A stretch of 64,000 bases of DNA from Flavobacteriales bacterium (GTDB taxonomy: Bacteria; Bacteroidota; Bacteroidia; Flavobacteriales_E; Vicingaceae), in assembly GCA_020635815.1 (NCBI GenBank), contig JACJZB010000001.1, forward strand, positions 654,674-718,673, read 5' to 3'. Shown here one piece after another: positions 54,691 to 63,276 of the stretch (position 1 is the first letter of the stretch; each line of letters opens with the position of its first letter). The notes under the pieces were generated by a model. It ran no database searches and was not told where the DNA came from. It was given only the letters and a program-made list of their open reading frames with translations. The position numbers and the translations under genes were made by a program.

Positions 54691-55329
54691 TTATTGTAAA
54701 AAAGGGTTGTTCGCTTTTTCGAAACCTATAGTAGTGCTTGGTCCATGCCCTGTATAAATGACATAATCATCAGCTAAAGCAAACATCTTAGTTTTAATGC
54801 TATTAATTAATGTTTGATGATCTCCACCTGGTAAATCAGTTCTTCCAATGCTTCCATAAAACAACACGTCTCCATTTATAACAAATTTTTGCTCATGGTT
54901 AACAAAAACAATGTGCCCTGGAGCATGCCCCGGTACAAACAAGATGTCTAACTTGCTATTTCCAAAAACAATAACATCTCCCTCATCTAAAAAAGTAGTT
55001 GGCTCTGGCGATTGATCAACTGCAAATCCGTACAAATGACCATATTCAGTGGTAGCGTGTAATGTAGGTAAATCATTTTTGTGCATTTCTAAACCAAGGT
55101 TGTAAGTTTTAGCAATAAAATTATTACCTAAAATATGGTCGATATGACAATGTGTATTTAACAATTTAACAGGTTTCAACCCTTCTTTTGCAATAAAATC
55201 AACCAATTCTTGTTGTTCACTGTTTGAGTAACATCCTGGGTCTATTACCACACATTCCTTTGTTTCATCACATAAAATGTAGGTGTTTTCTTGAAATCCG
55301 TTAAACGTAAATTGATGAATTGTTATCAT
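54691..55329 (-). CDS. MBL-fold metallo-hydrolase (glyoxalase II-like)
   Basis: 212 residues. Metal motif LLNTHCHIDHILGN near 59-72 (HxHxDH), the following His in FVPGHAPGHIVFV near 132-144, Asp in INGDVLFYGSIGRTDLPGGD near 150 and the final His in YTGHGPSTTIGFE near 195. It belongs to the short YcbL-like branch of glyoxalase II enzymes, which hydrolyse S-lactoylglutathione-like or other thioesters. A TACATTTG box at 55353-55360 lies 23 nt upstream of the ATG. Confidence 0.93.
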   Translation of the reverse strand: MITIHQFTFNGFQENTYILCDETKECVVIDPGCYSNSEQQELVDFIAKEGLKPVKLLNTHCHIDHILGNNFIAKTYNLGLEMHKNDLPTLHATTEYGHLYGFAVDQSPEPTTFLDEGDVIVFGNSKLDILFVPGHAPGHIVFVNHEQKFVINGDVLFYGSIGRTDLPGGDHQTLINSIKTKMFALADDYVIYTGHGPSTTIGFEKANNPFLQ

Positions 55330-55499
55330 TTTGAGCTTTATTTTTTAATTAACAAATGTAATATTAATCAAGGGTTATTTAAAGTGAATAGAAGTAGTAA
55401 ATAACCATAAAATCTTTATTTTTACGAATCGTATCAAAAGCAACAGTTATTAATACTAGAGGCATTCATATTAAACTTATCGTTGGACTATTCTTTATA

Positions 55500-58400
55500 A
55501 TGGTCATGGGCTCTAATTTACAGGCTCAATTTTACAATGGAACCAATGTTGGTTTTGGTAAAAACAGAGTTCAATTTAAAGAGTTTGAATGGAAATATTA
55601 CCGATTTGAACAATATGAAACCTATTTTTATACAGGAGGAAAAGATTTAGCTATTTATACGGCTAAAGCAGCTCAAAAGTATTTGTTAGAACAAGAAGAG
55701 TTATTTGATTTTGATTTAAGAGATAAAATCCAATTTATTATTTATAACAAACAATCTGATTTTAAACAAAGTAATATTGGTTTAGGAGTAGAAAATGGAG
55801 AAATAGCAGGATTAACTCAAATAATGGGATCTAAAGTTTTTATTTATTTTAATGGTAGCCATGCCGATTATGATAGGCAAATAAAAGAGGGAATAGCAAC
55901 CGTTTTAGTTAATCAACAATTATATGGCTCTAGCTGGACACAAGTGCTAAAAAACTCTAGTTTGTTATCCGTACCTGAATGGTATGTTAAAGGATTGTCT
56001 TCTTACATGTCTGAAAATTGGAACCCAAAGATAGAAAATGAAGTGAGGGATGGGGTTAGCTCTGGAAAATATATAAAATTTAATCGCTTAAATGAGCAAG
56101 AAGCAATTGTTGCTGGTCATTCGCTGTGGGCTTATATTGCCGAAGTGTATGGAGAGTCGGTTATTTCTAATATTTTATATATGACGCGTATCACACAAAG
56201 TGTAGATAGAGGTTTTTTATATGTATTAGGTGTAAATACAAAAACATTAAATGAGGAATGGATAGCATATTACCAACAAGAGTTTAAAAACTTACAATCT
56301 AAGCCTGAACAATACAAAGCTTTTGAGCAATTAAAAATTAAAAAAAGAAGAGAATATCGTCAATTTAAGGCGAGCCCTAATGGGGAAGCTTTTGCTTATA
56401 TAACAGACCAGCTAGGACAGTATAAGTTGTATGTTTATTATCCATCAAACGATAAGAGTTATAAAATTTATAAACGAGAGTTTAAGTTAAACCGAATTAA
56501 CGATAAATCTTACCCATTGTTGGCTTGGCATCCAGCGAGTGAAGTACTAGCATTTGTTACTGAAGAAAAAGGTTTGTTGTTGATGCATTATTTTGATATT
56601 AATACTGGAGGAATACAAGAAAAACCTTTATTTAATTTAGAAAAAGTACTTGATTTTTCTTATACTAACGATGGAAAACAAATGGTGTTGTCTGCTTTAG
56701 CAAAAGGGCAATCAGATTTGTATTTATACAATGTTGGAGCAAATTCGCAAAAACCATTAACTAAAGATGTATTTGATGATTTAAATCCTCGATTTATTGA
56801 AAATTCATCTCAAATTGTATTTACTTCAAATCGTACAAATGATTCGTTAGGTTATCAACCTCAAGGAGAAGAATTGTTTAACCACTCGTATGATATTTGG
56901 GTGTTGGACATTAATTCAAAAAAATTAACACGAGTAACAGAAACACCTAAACAATCAGAAATACAACCTTACGGAATAGATTCAGCTTTGTATTATTTAG
57001 GCGAAAAAAACAATGTATATTCTCGTTATTATGCAATAAAAGATAGTTTTATTACACATATTGATACTTCTATACATTATCATAAATTTTATGATGCTAA
57101 AACTTCATCAGTAACAAAAAGTAGAGGGTTAAATGAACATACCATAAATCAAAATGGGAAGGCAACAGAGATAGTTGTTGATGATTATAAATATCATTTA
57201 TTGTTTAAAGATGTAAACGAAAAAATTGACTCTATAAACAATCTAAATACAAGCTTAGATGATTCGGTAATTCAAAGTAATATTGTAACGAAAACAGATA
57301 ATTATATTTTGTTTACACCGATTAAATCTGCTCCAGATACAACTTATCCTGAAATAAATATTGATAAATATGTTTTTGAAAAAGAGAAAGATAAAATTCA
57401 AAAAAATACAGTAGTTATAGGAGGGAAGGATAATCCTAAAGACTCTATTGTTACAGAACTTAAATTGCCTAATCAACGAAATTATAACCTTTCTTTTTTT
57501 AATGATAACTCTGGGATTAAATTAAGCAACACATTTGTAAATCAAGAATACCAAATATTTACAGGAGGCCCATTTACAGGCCCAGATGTTGGTGGTGTAA
57601 TGAAACTAGGAGTAATTGATTTATTTGAAGATTACCGCTTATTTGGAGGTATAAGGGTTTCTTCTGGCTCAAGAGAGTATTTTATAACTTACCAAAACTT
57701 GGTGCATCGATGGGACAAAGAATATACGTTTATGCGTACAACTGCCGATGCAACTAATGGTGTTGATGTATTTGGTGTTACTACAAATATGTTGAAATAT
57801 TCATCAAAATATCCTTTTAGTGAGGTGGCAAACGTTCAATTTACAGGTGGAGTTAGAAATGATATTACCGTTGTTAAATCTATAGATAGAACGTCACTTG
57901 ATGCTAAAAACTTTAATGAATATCGAGGAGTATTTAAAGCTGCTTATGTGTTTGATAATTCATTACCAAAAATGCTAAACATCTATTACGGCACTAAGTT
58001 TAAGTTATTTGCAGAATACTATCAAGAAGCGTTAGATGATTATGATGGTGAAAATGGTAACATGCAAGTAGTAGGGTTTGATTTACGTCACTCTTTAAAA
58101 TTGAGTAGAGAATTAATTTGGGTAAACCGTATTGCAGCAAGTTCTTCTTTTGGTAAAGAAAAACTAATCTATTATTTGGGTAGTGTCGATGGTTGGTTTG
58201 ACCAAGCCAGCTGGGCAGATCGCTTTATCAATCAAGAAGATATTAATCCCGAAGTTAACTATCGTTTTCAAGCATTGGCTTCAAATTTAAGGGGGTTCCC
58301 TCAAAACATTAGAAGAGGAAGTAATTTTGCAGTAATTAATAGCGAGTTGAGATTGCCAGTTTTTACCTATCTAATTAGACGACCAATTCGCTCTAATTTT

Positions 58401-58682
58401 ATTAAAAACTTTCAATTAATTGGATTTACAGATGCAGGGATGGCTTGGGATGGTTTAGACCCATTTGGTAAAGAAAATAGGGTGACTAAAGATGTGATTA
58501 CAGATGGACCGCTTAGAGTAACTGTTTATAAAGATATTTTTCCAATTGTTGGAGGATATGGTTTTGGTATTCGTTCAACAGTATTGGGTTATTTTTTAAG
58601 AGCAGATTGGGCTTGGGGAGTTGAAGATGGTATAAGTAAAAAACGACCAGTATTTTATTTGTCATTGAACTTAGATATTTAA
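55500..58682 (+). CDS. secreted TolB-like/Omp85-barrel protein with peptidase-MA-like N-domain
   Basis: 1060 residues as called from the ATG at 55500. Order: a peptidase-MA-like region (about 30-270; VPEWYVKGLSSYMSENW, AGHSLWAYIAEVYGES), a TolB/WD40-type propeller (about 285-520; EAFAYITDQLGQYKLYVY), a low-complexity linker (520-640), and a C-terminal ~370-residue beta-barrel of the bacterial surface antigen type (GFPQNIRRGSNFAVINSELR, FTDAGMAWDG). No HExxH is seen in the N-domain. The codons before 55500 encode a hydrophobic stretch IKLIVGLFFI that would make a full signal peptide, so the true start is probably upstream at a non-ATG codon. It ends 1 bp before the amidohydrolase gene. Confidence 0.88.
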   Translation: MVMGSNLQAQFYNGTNVGFGKNRVQFKEFEWKYYRFEQYETYFYTGGKDLAIYTAKAAQKYLLEQEELFDFDLRDKIQFIIYNKQSDFKQSNIGLGVENGEIAGLTQIMGSKVFIYFNGSHADYDRQIKEGIATVLVNQQLYGSSWTQVLKNSSLLSVPEWYVKGLSSYMSENWNPKIENEVRDGVSSGKYIKFNRLNEQEAIVAGHSLWAYIAEVYGESVISNILYMTRITQSVDRGFLYVLGVNTKTLNEEWIAYYQQEFKNLQSKPEQYKAFEQLKIKKRREYRQFKASPNGEAFAYITDQLGQYKLYVYYPSNDKSYKIYKREFKLNRINDKSYPLLAWHPASEVLAFVTEEKGLLLMHYFDINTGGIQEKPLFNLEKVLDFSYTNDGKQMVLSALAKGQSDLYLYNVGANSQKPLTKDVFDDLNPRFIENSSQIVFTSNRTNDSLGYQPQGEELFNHSYDIWVLDINSKKLTRVTETPKQSEIQPYGIDSALYYLGEKNNVYSRYYAIKDSFITHIDTSIHYHKFYDAKTSSVTKSRGLNEHTINQNGKATEIVVDDYKYHLLFKDVNEKIDSINNLNTSLDDSVIQSNIVTKTDNYILFTPIKSAPDTTYPEINIDKYVFEKEKDKIQKNTVVIGGKDNPKDSIVTELKLPNQRNYNLSFFNDNSGIKLSNTFVNQEYQIFTGGPFTGPDVGGVMKLGVIDLFEDYRLFGGIRVSSGSREYFITYQNLVHRWDKEYTFMRTTADATNGVDVFGVTTNMLKYSSKYPFSEVANVQFTGGVRNDITVVKSIDRTSLDAKNFNEYRGVFKAAYVFDNSLPKMLNIYYGTKFKLFAEYYQEALDDYDGENGNMQVVGFDLRHSLKLSRELIWVNRIAASSSFGKEKLIYYLGSVDGWFDQASWADRFINQEDINPEVNYRFQALASNLRGFPQNIRRGSNFAVINSELRLPVFTYLIRRPIRSNFIKNFQLIGFTDAGMAWDGLDPFGKENRVTKDVITDGPLRVTVYKDIFPIVGGYGFGIRSTVLGYFLRADWAWGVEDGISKKRPVFYLSLNLDI

Positions 58683-58683
58683 T

Positions 58684-59874
58684 ATGGATTTGATTCAACT
58701 AATAAAACAAAAAGCAGCAACCTATAAAGCAGAAGTTATTGCTATTCGTCAGCATTTACACCAACATCCCGAACTTTCGTTTAGAGAATTTAAAACGGCA
58801 GATTTTATAGAAAATAAGTTAAACGAATATGGCATTACCAATCAAAAAAGGTTAGTTAAAACGGGTATAATTGCTTTAATAGAAGGGACAAACCCATCCA
58901 AGAAAATAATTGCATTACGTTCCGACCATGATGCATTACCAATACAAGAAACAAATGAGGTTGATTACAAGTCGGTAAATAATGGGGTAATGCATGCTTG
59001 TGGGCATGATGTGCATACTTCATCGTTGCTGGGGGTGGCAAAAATATTAAACGAACTTAAAAATGAATTTGAAGGTACGGTAAAGTTGATTTTTCAACCA
59101 GGAGAAGAAATTATACCCGGAGGAGCATCTTTAATTATAAAAGAAGGAGGATTAGAAAACCCTTCGCCAAGCAAAATGTTTGGACAGCATGTTTATCCAC
59201 AGTTAGAAGCTGGTAAAGTAGGCTTTAGGCCGGGAATGTACATGGCTTCAGCAGATGAAATTTATGTAACCGTAAAAGGGAAAGGTGGACATGCCGCATT
59301 GCCACAACAAAATATTGATCCTATTTTAATTGCATCGCACATTGTTGTAGCGTTGCAGCAAATTGTAAGTAGAGGAGCTCATCCAACAATTCCAACTGTT
59401 TTGTCGTTTGGTAAAATAATAGGAAATGGTGCAACCAATATTATTCCTGATGAAGTAAAACTAGAAGGAACTTTTAGAACAATGAATGAGGAATGGAGAG
59501 CAAAAGCTCATCAAAAAATGAAAAAAATGGCGGAAGACATTGCTGAAGGAATGGGAGGAGAGTGTATTTTTGATATTCATGTAGGTTATCCTTTTTTGGT
59601 AAACGATGAAGAATTAACTGCAAGAGCAAAACAGGGAGCAATAGAGTTTTTAGGCGAAAAAAATGTGGTTGATTTAGATTTAAGAATGACTGCCGAAGAT
59701 TTTGCTTTTTATTCACAGTTATTACCAGCTTGCTTTTACCGGTTAGGGGTTAAAAACGACCAAAAACAAATTAATTCGGGTTTGCATACTTCTACTTTTA
59801 ACATTGATGAAGATGCTTTAGAGATTGGAATGGGGCTTATGACTTGGCTAACCATTAAAGAATTACAAGCTTAA
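58684..59874 (+). CDS. M20 family amidohydrolase (N-acyl amino-acid type)
   Basis: 396 residues. The M20D signature is intact: LRSDHDALPIQETN near 76-89, NGVMHACGHDVHTSSLLGV near 100-118 with the metal Cys and His, QPGEEIIPGGA near 137-147 (catalytic Glu), HVYPQLEAG near 168, and the C-terminal RMTAEDFAFYSQLLP near 340. A dimerisation insert lies at 190-300. It likely cleaves N-acyl or indole-acetyl amino acids or similar amides. Start ATG lies 1 bp after the previous stop, indicating coupling with the TolB/Omp85-like gene. Confidence 0.93.
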   Translation: MDLIQLIKQKAATYKAEVIAIRQHLHQHPELSFREFKTADFIENKLNEYGITNQKRLVKTGIIALIEGTNPSKKIIALRSDHDALPIQETNEVDYKSVNNGVMHACGHDVHTSSLLGVAKILNELKNEFEGTVKLIFQPGEEIIPGGASLIIKEGGLENPSPSKMFGQHVYPQLEAGKVGFRPGMYMASADEIYVTVKGKGGHAALPQQNIDPILIASHIVVALQQIVSRGAHPTIPTVLSFGKIIGNGATNIIPDEVKLEGTFRTMNEEWRAKAHQKMKKMAEDIAEGMGGECIFDIHVGYPFLVNDEELTARAKQGAIEFLGEKNVVDLDLRMTAEDFAFYSQLLPACFYRLGVKNDQKQINSGLHTSTFNIDEDALEIGMGLMTWLTIKELQA

Positions 59875-59891
59875 TCTGACCAATTTTTTAC

Positions 59892-59922
59892 TTGGCAAAA
59901 CCGACTCTTTTTTTTATATTTG
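59892..59922 (+). promoter_or_regulatory. promoter for the THX gene
   Basis: TTG at 59892-59894 and TATATTTG at 59915-59922 spaced by 20 nt; a start point near 59929 would leave a short leader to the ATG at 59955. It is one of the best TTG/TAnnTTTG matches in the window. Confidence 0.8.
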
Positions 59923-59954
59923 TTTGATTATGAACTACAAAACATTATAAAAAT

Positions 59955-60194
59955 ATGGGTAAAGGCGATAAAAAAACAAAAAAAGGAAAAATTACTGCAG
60001 GAAGTTATGGCGTAACTAGACCAAGAAAATCTGCTAAAGCTGTAGTTGTAAAATCGAAACCAAAAGCAAAAGCAAAACCGAAGAAGATAGAAAAAGTTGA
60101 GGAAGCTGCACCAAAAAAAGTAACGGCTAAAAAGCCAGCAAAGAAACCTGCAGCGAAGAAAGCACCAGCAAAGAAAAAGACTGAAGAAAAATAA
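59955..60194 (+). CDS. 30S ribosomal protein THX with Lys/Ala/Pro-rich tail
   Basis: 79 residues. The first 25 (MGKGDKKTKKGKITAGSYGV then TRPRK) match the THX/S31e core that sits in the 30S head. The remaining ~50 form a low-complexity tail of AKPKKIEKVEEAAPKKVTAK and several AKKPA/KAPAKKK units, like the histone-H1-type tails of some bacterial proteins. The tail may be disordered and bind nucleic acid. A promoter and a terminator bracket this single gene. Confidence 0.92.
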   Translation: MGKGDKKTKKGKITAGSYGVTRPRKSAKAVVVKSKPKAKAKPKKIEKVEEAAPKKVTAKKPAKKPAAKKAPAKKKTEEK

Positions 60195-60203
60195 GATAAA
60201 AAA

Positions 60204-60228
60204 GAGGCAGCGAAAGCTGCCTTTTTTA
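60204..60228 (+). terminator. intrinsic terminator after THX
   Basis: AGGCAGC-GAAA-GCTGCCT stem-loop (60205-60222) followed by TTTTT, 10 bp after the stop codon. Confidence 0.92.
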
Positions 60229-60325
60229 GTTTGGTTGATTTATTTCAAACAACTAGTTAGTATTTTTTTTTGTTACCAAATACTGATTATCAAATTTTAT
60301 TAGACGTTTTTTTTAAATTTAGATT

Positions 60326-60628
60326 ATGAAAATATATGATAAAATAATATTTGTGTTAGGCATTTTATTTAATCTAATACCCCTTCGTTATCTATATAAA
60401 TGGGTGGAGTTGTATGATGATTTTTATTACACTATGCGAGGTGTTGCTGAAGATGATTATGATAATGCTGTTGATTCTGTAGATTGTATGGGAGGATCAG
60501 ATATAGGGTGCTGTGGTAATTATAGTGGATGTTGTTGGTTTGCAAATATCGGGTGTGCTGCACATGATTTAATTTGTTGGGAATGTGAACCAAGGTGGTT
60601 TTGTTTGGATGGATGTAAACCTGAGTAG
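60326..60628 (+). CDS. chimeric small protein: membrane leader plus Cys-rich phospholipase-A2-like tail
   Basis: 100 residues. Residues 1-34 (MKIYDKIIFVLGILFNLIPL then RYLYKWVELYDDFY) are nearly identical to the start of the gene at 61054 and contain one membrane helix. The rest is unrelated and Cys-rich: ten Cys in ~50 residues, in the order CMGGSDIGCCGNYSGCC, then FANIGCAAHDLICWEC, EPRWFC and LDGCKPE. The CAAHDLIC segment has the CxxHD core of phospholipase A2 active sites, although its last Cys is one position later than in the canonical CCxxHxxC. Six residues of Gly-Asn-Tyr-Ser-type loop precede it. I consider it a possible small secreted lipase-like or disulphide-rich effector; function unproven. 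Confidence 0.7.
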   Translation: MKIYDKIIFVLGILFNLIPLRYLYKWVELYDDFYYTMRGVAEDDYDNAVDSVDCMGGSDIGCCGNYSGCCWFANIGCAAHDLICWECEPRWFCLDGCKPE

Positions 60629-60639
60629 ATTTATTGATT

Positions 60640-60984
60640 ATGAAAAAGAGTTATGATTTATATTTATTTATAGTAGGAAGTTTGTTAGCTATAATTCCGG
60701 CTTATACTTATATAGGTTGGATTTATTTATGTGTTAAGTATCCTGATATATCACATGGAGAAACAGTTTTACTGTTTTATAAAGAGATTTTATTTAATTT
60801 ATTAAATACTAGATTTTCAGCTTCATTGTTTAAAATTATATTTGGACTTGCTTCTGAAGCTCTATTAATAATCTCTTTTATTTTTAGTTTAGAGAGAGGA
60901 GATAAATTATTTAAAATTATTAAACTGATTGTTTTAATTTTAAATTCCATTTTTACATTTTTTGCTATTTTTAGTATTCTTTAG
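60640..60984 (+). CDS. small membrane protein, paralogue of the protein at 61054
   Basis: 114 residues from the ATG at 60640 (MKKSYDLYLFIVGSLLAIIP); a TTG two codons upstream is possible. Three to four membrane segments (about 5-25, 60-85, 92-114). The central part, GETVLLFYKEILFNLLNTRF then LASEALLIISFIFSLERGDKL, aligns with REQTVLIYNKEVMFGFF and IAELLLMTSLVISLQKQDKF of the third gene. No known family. It begins 11 bp after the stop of the Cys-rich gene, so the two are co-transcribed. Confidence 0.65.
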   Translation: MKKSYDLYLFIVGSLLAIIPAYTYIGWIYLCVKYPDISHGETVLLFYKEILFNLLNTRFSASLFKIIFGLASEALLIISFIFSLERGDKLFKIIKLIVLILNSIFTFFAIFSIL

Positions 60985-61005
60985 ATTAAAATAAATGTAA
61001 TATAA

Positions 61006-61042
61006 AATCCGTTTTGATAGCTATCGAAACGGATTTCTTATT
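61006..61042 (+). terminator. long hairpin between the small membrane genes
   Basis: A tight stem, AATCCGTTTTGATAG against CTATCGAAACGGATT (61006-61035), is followed by TCTTATTT. It lies 22 bp after the stop of the second gene and 18 bp before the third gene's ATG, so the third gene would be uncoupled or its expression reduced. Confidence 0.75.
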
Positions 61043-61053
61043 TACTAGAAGAT

Positions 61054-61389
61054 ATGAAGGTATTTGATAAGATAATATTTGTGTTAGGTATTTTGTTTAA
61101 TCTAATACCTCTTCGCTACCTATATAAATGGGTGGAGTTGTATGATGAATTTTATGAGTTAGGGCGAGAACAGACAGTATTAATATATAATAAAGAAGTG
61201 ATGTTTGGTTTTTTTGATGGTAATTTACCTAGAACTTTTCCATTGTTAATGACGGTAATTGCTGAATTATTATTAATGACTTCTTTAGTGATTAGTTTGC
61301 AAAAACAAGACAAGTTTGTAAAAGTTAAAACAATAGTATTTATTGTAAGTTTACTGCTGTTTATTTCTACTCTTTGGGGGTTTTTATGA
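61054..61389 (+). CDS. small membrane protein sharing the Cys-rich gene's N-terminus
   Basis: 111 residues, predicted membrane helices at about 5-25, 63-83 and 90-111. Residues 1-34 are a near copy of those of the gene at 60326: three conservative changes (Ile/Val, Tyr/Phe, Asp/Glu) and seven synonymous base changes. The remainder (ELGREQTVLIYNKEVMFGFF, LPRTFPLLMTVIAELLLMTS) matches the paralogue at 60640. This looks like the intact parental form from which the Cys-rich gene borrowed its start. Function unknown. Confidence 0.68.
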   Translation: MKVFDKIIFVLGILFNLIPLRYLYKWVELYDEFYELGREQTVLIYNKEVMFGFFDGNLPRTFPLLMTVIAELLLMTSLVISLQKQDKFVKVKTIVFIVSLLLFISTLWGFL

Positions 61390-61418
61390 TAAAGATATAT
61401 TTGAATTTAAATAATAAA

Positions 61419-61452
61419 AAATCCCGAGCTAATTGCTCGGGATTTTTTTTGT
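61419..61452 (+). terminator. intrinsic terminator of the small-gene cluster
   Basis: Perfect 11 bp stem AAATCCCGAGC / GCTCGGGATTT (61419-61429, 61435-61445) with a 5 nt loop and eight T residues, 29 bp after the stop at 61389. Confidence 0.93.
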
Positions 61453-61465
61453 TTTTCAAAGATTC

Positions 61466-61491
61466 TAAAAGACCCCAGAATAAATCTGGGG
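61466..61491 (-). terminator. terminator for the superoxide dismutase gene
   Basis: CCCCAGA (61473-61479) pairs with TCTGGGG (61485-61491) around a 5 nt loop. On the minus strand this is followed by TCTTTTAG. It sits just beyond the sod stop codon. Confidence 0.7.
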
Positions 61492-61496
61492 AAATT

Positions 61497-62096
61497 TTAT
61501 CCATTAAATCTAGCATTCACTTCATCCCAATTAATTACATTAAAAAATGCATTAATGTAATCAGGTCTTCTGTTTTGGTAGTTTAAGTAATAAGCATGTT
61601 CCCATACATCTAAACCTAATACTGGAGTTCCAGTACAACCAACACCCGGCATTAAAGGGTTGTCTTGGTTAGGAGTAGAGCATACCACTAACTTGCCGTC
61701 TTTAACACAAAGCCAAGCCCATCCTGAACCAAATCTTGTTGCAGCAGCTTTAGAAAACTCATCTTTAAAAGCATCGAAAGATCCAAATGCAGCATCAATA
61801 GCAGTTGCTATTGCTCCAGTTGGGTTTCCTCCACCGTTTGGCGACATTACCTTCCAAAATAAGTCGTGGTTGTAGTATCCACCACCATTATTTCTAACTG
61901 CACCATTGTTCATGTCTAAGTTAGTTAGAATATCTTCAATAGATTTCCCTTCTAAATCAGTTCCTGCAATAGCATTGTTTAAATTGTTTGTGTATCCAGC
62001 ATGATGCTTTCCGTGGTGTATCTCCATTGTTCTAGCATCAATATGTGGTTCTAACGCATCATAAGCGTAAGGTAATTTTGGTAATTCAAAAGCCAT
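61497..62096 (-). CDS. superoxide dismutase, Fe/Mn family, Mn-type pattern
   Basis: 199 residues. Metal ligands are His in MEIHHGKHHAGY near 27, His in YYNHDLFWKV near 78, and Asp/His in GLDVWEHAYYLNY near 163-170. Second-sphere residues are a Gly in RNNGGGYYNH and the Gln of CSTPNQDNPLMPG near 143, the arrangement typical of Mn-selective or cambialistic enzymes rather than strict Fe forms. It detoxifies superoxide in the cytoplasm. It lies 120 bp downstream of ahpC on the same strand; I see no good -7 box in that gap. Confidence 0.95.
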   Translation of the reverse strand: MAFELPKLPYAYDALEPHIDARTMEIHHGKHHAGYTNNLNNAIAGTDLEGKSIEDILTNLDMNNGAVRNNGGGYYNHDLFWKVMSPNGGGNPTGAIATAIDAAFGSFDAFKDEFSKAAATRFGSGWAWLCVKDGKLVVCSTPNQDNPLMPGVGCTGTPVLGLDVWEHAYYLNYQNRRPDYINAFFNVINWDEVNARFNG

Positions 62097-62216
62097 AATT
62101 TTTTTATTTTAAGTTATTAAGTGATTGAGTTATTAAGTGTTGAAGTAAACCATGATTATGTGACTATGCTAAATTGAGCCTCATTACTTAATTACGGTCC
62201 ACTTTATCACTATTTA

Positions 62217-62846
62217 TTAATGTTTTGTCAAATAATCAGCAATACCATCATGAGTTGCTGTTAAACCTTCTTTTCCTTTTACCCAGTTAGCTGGACAAAC
62301 TTCTCCATGTTCTTCTAAATGTTGTAAAGAATCAACCATTCTTAATGCTTCATCAACATTTCTTCCTAATGGTAAATCGTTTACCAATTGGTGTCTTACT
62401 TTTCCTTCTCTATCAATTAAGAATAAACCTCTGTAAGCAATTAACTCACCATTAGCAATCATTTCTCCTTCATCATTCCAATCTAATTCACCTGCTAAAA
62501 CATCATAGTTCATCGAAATTGTTTTGTTGGTATCTGCAACAATTGGGTAAGTAATACCTTTAATGCCACCATTATTTTTTTCCATTTGTAACCATCCCCA
62601 GTGAGATTGTTCAGTATCTGTAGATACAGCGATAAGTTCTACATTTCTACTTTTAAATTCAGCTAACTTTTCTTGAAAAGCAAATAATTCAGTTGGGCAA
62701 ACAAATGTGAAATCTTTTGGGTAAAAGAATAATACCACATACTTACCTTTAAATTGCTCTAATGTAAAGTCATTTACAATTTTGCCTCCATCAACTACAG
62801 CTGAAGCTGAAAATCCTGGTGCTTGTCTTCCTACTAATACACTCAT
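62217..62846 (-). CDS. ahpC: 2-Cys peroxiredoxin (AhpC/TSA)
   Basis: 209 residues. The peroxidatic Cys is in FTFVCPTELFAFQEKL near 48-63 and the resolving Cys is in HGEVCPANWVKGKEG near 168-182. Thr in PTE and Arg in LGRNVDEALR (near 145) complete the site. The C-terminal YLTKH extension is typical of the Prx1 group and is linked to sensitivity to overoxidation. It reduces hydrogen and organic peroxides with thioredoxin or AhpF. It lies 10 bp after the perR stop on the same strand, so the two form an operon. Confidence 0.95.
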   Translation of the reverse strand: MSVLVGRQAPGFSASAVVDGGKIVNDFTLEQFKGKYVVLFFYPKDFTFVCPTELFAFQEKLAEFKSRNVELIAVSTDTEQSHWGWLQMEKNNGGIKGITYPIVADTNKTISMNYDVLAGELDWNDEGEMIANGELIAYRGLFLIDREGKVRHQLVNDLPLGRNVDEALRMVDSLQHLEEHGEVCPANWVKGKEGLTATHDGIADYLTKH

Positions 62847-62856
62847 TTTTTTATTT

Positions 62857-63258
62857 TTATTTGGTTAAACATTTATTACATTTTCCTTTCAGATGAATAT
62901 GAGTTTCATCTATTTTAAAATTTTCAAGTTCGTTGTATAATAAACTCGAAAAATCAATTTCTATATCGTAGATATGTCCGCAATCATCACATTTAAAATG
63001 ACCATGATTATCTACTATAGCATCATACCTTACTTCGTTATCTTCAATGGTTACTGTTGATGTTATTCCTTTATCTACAAATAGTTTTAACGTGTTGTAA
63101 ACAGTTGTTTTAGATAAAGTTGGAATGTTGTCAACTAAATTCTTATAAATAACATCTACGGTAGGATGGTTCATTTCTGAATATAAATATTCAAAAATTT
63201 TAATCCGCTGGTAACTCGGTTTTATGTCGTGAGTTAATAAGTGATTGGCTATATTCAT
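62857..63258 (-). CDS. perR: Fur family regulator, PerR-like
   Basis: 133 residues. Winged-helix N-domain (SYQRIKIFEYLYSEMNHPTVD near 15-35, LSKTTVYNTLKLFVDKG near 48-64 as recognition helix). The regulatory-site residues fit PerR as I recall it from Bacillus: Asp in VRYDAIVDNHGH, both His of HGH, and Asp in GHIYDIEID. Two CxxC pairs, CDDC near 93 and CNKC near 128, form the structural zinc site. It senses peroxide by metal-catalysed His oxidation. Its own promoter carries a palindromic operator, and the next gene is ahpC, the usual target. Confidence 0.9.
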   Translation of the reverse strand: MNIANHLLTHDIKPSYQRIKIFEYLYSEMNHPTVDVIYKNLVDNIPTLSKTTVYNTLKLFVDKGITSTVTIEDNEVRYDAIVDNHGHFKCDDCGHIYDIEIDFSSLLYNELENFKIDETHIHLKGKCNKCLTK

Positions 63259-63276
63259 TTTATATTAATTATAAAA

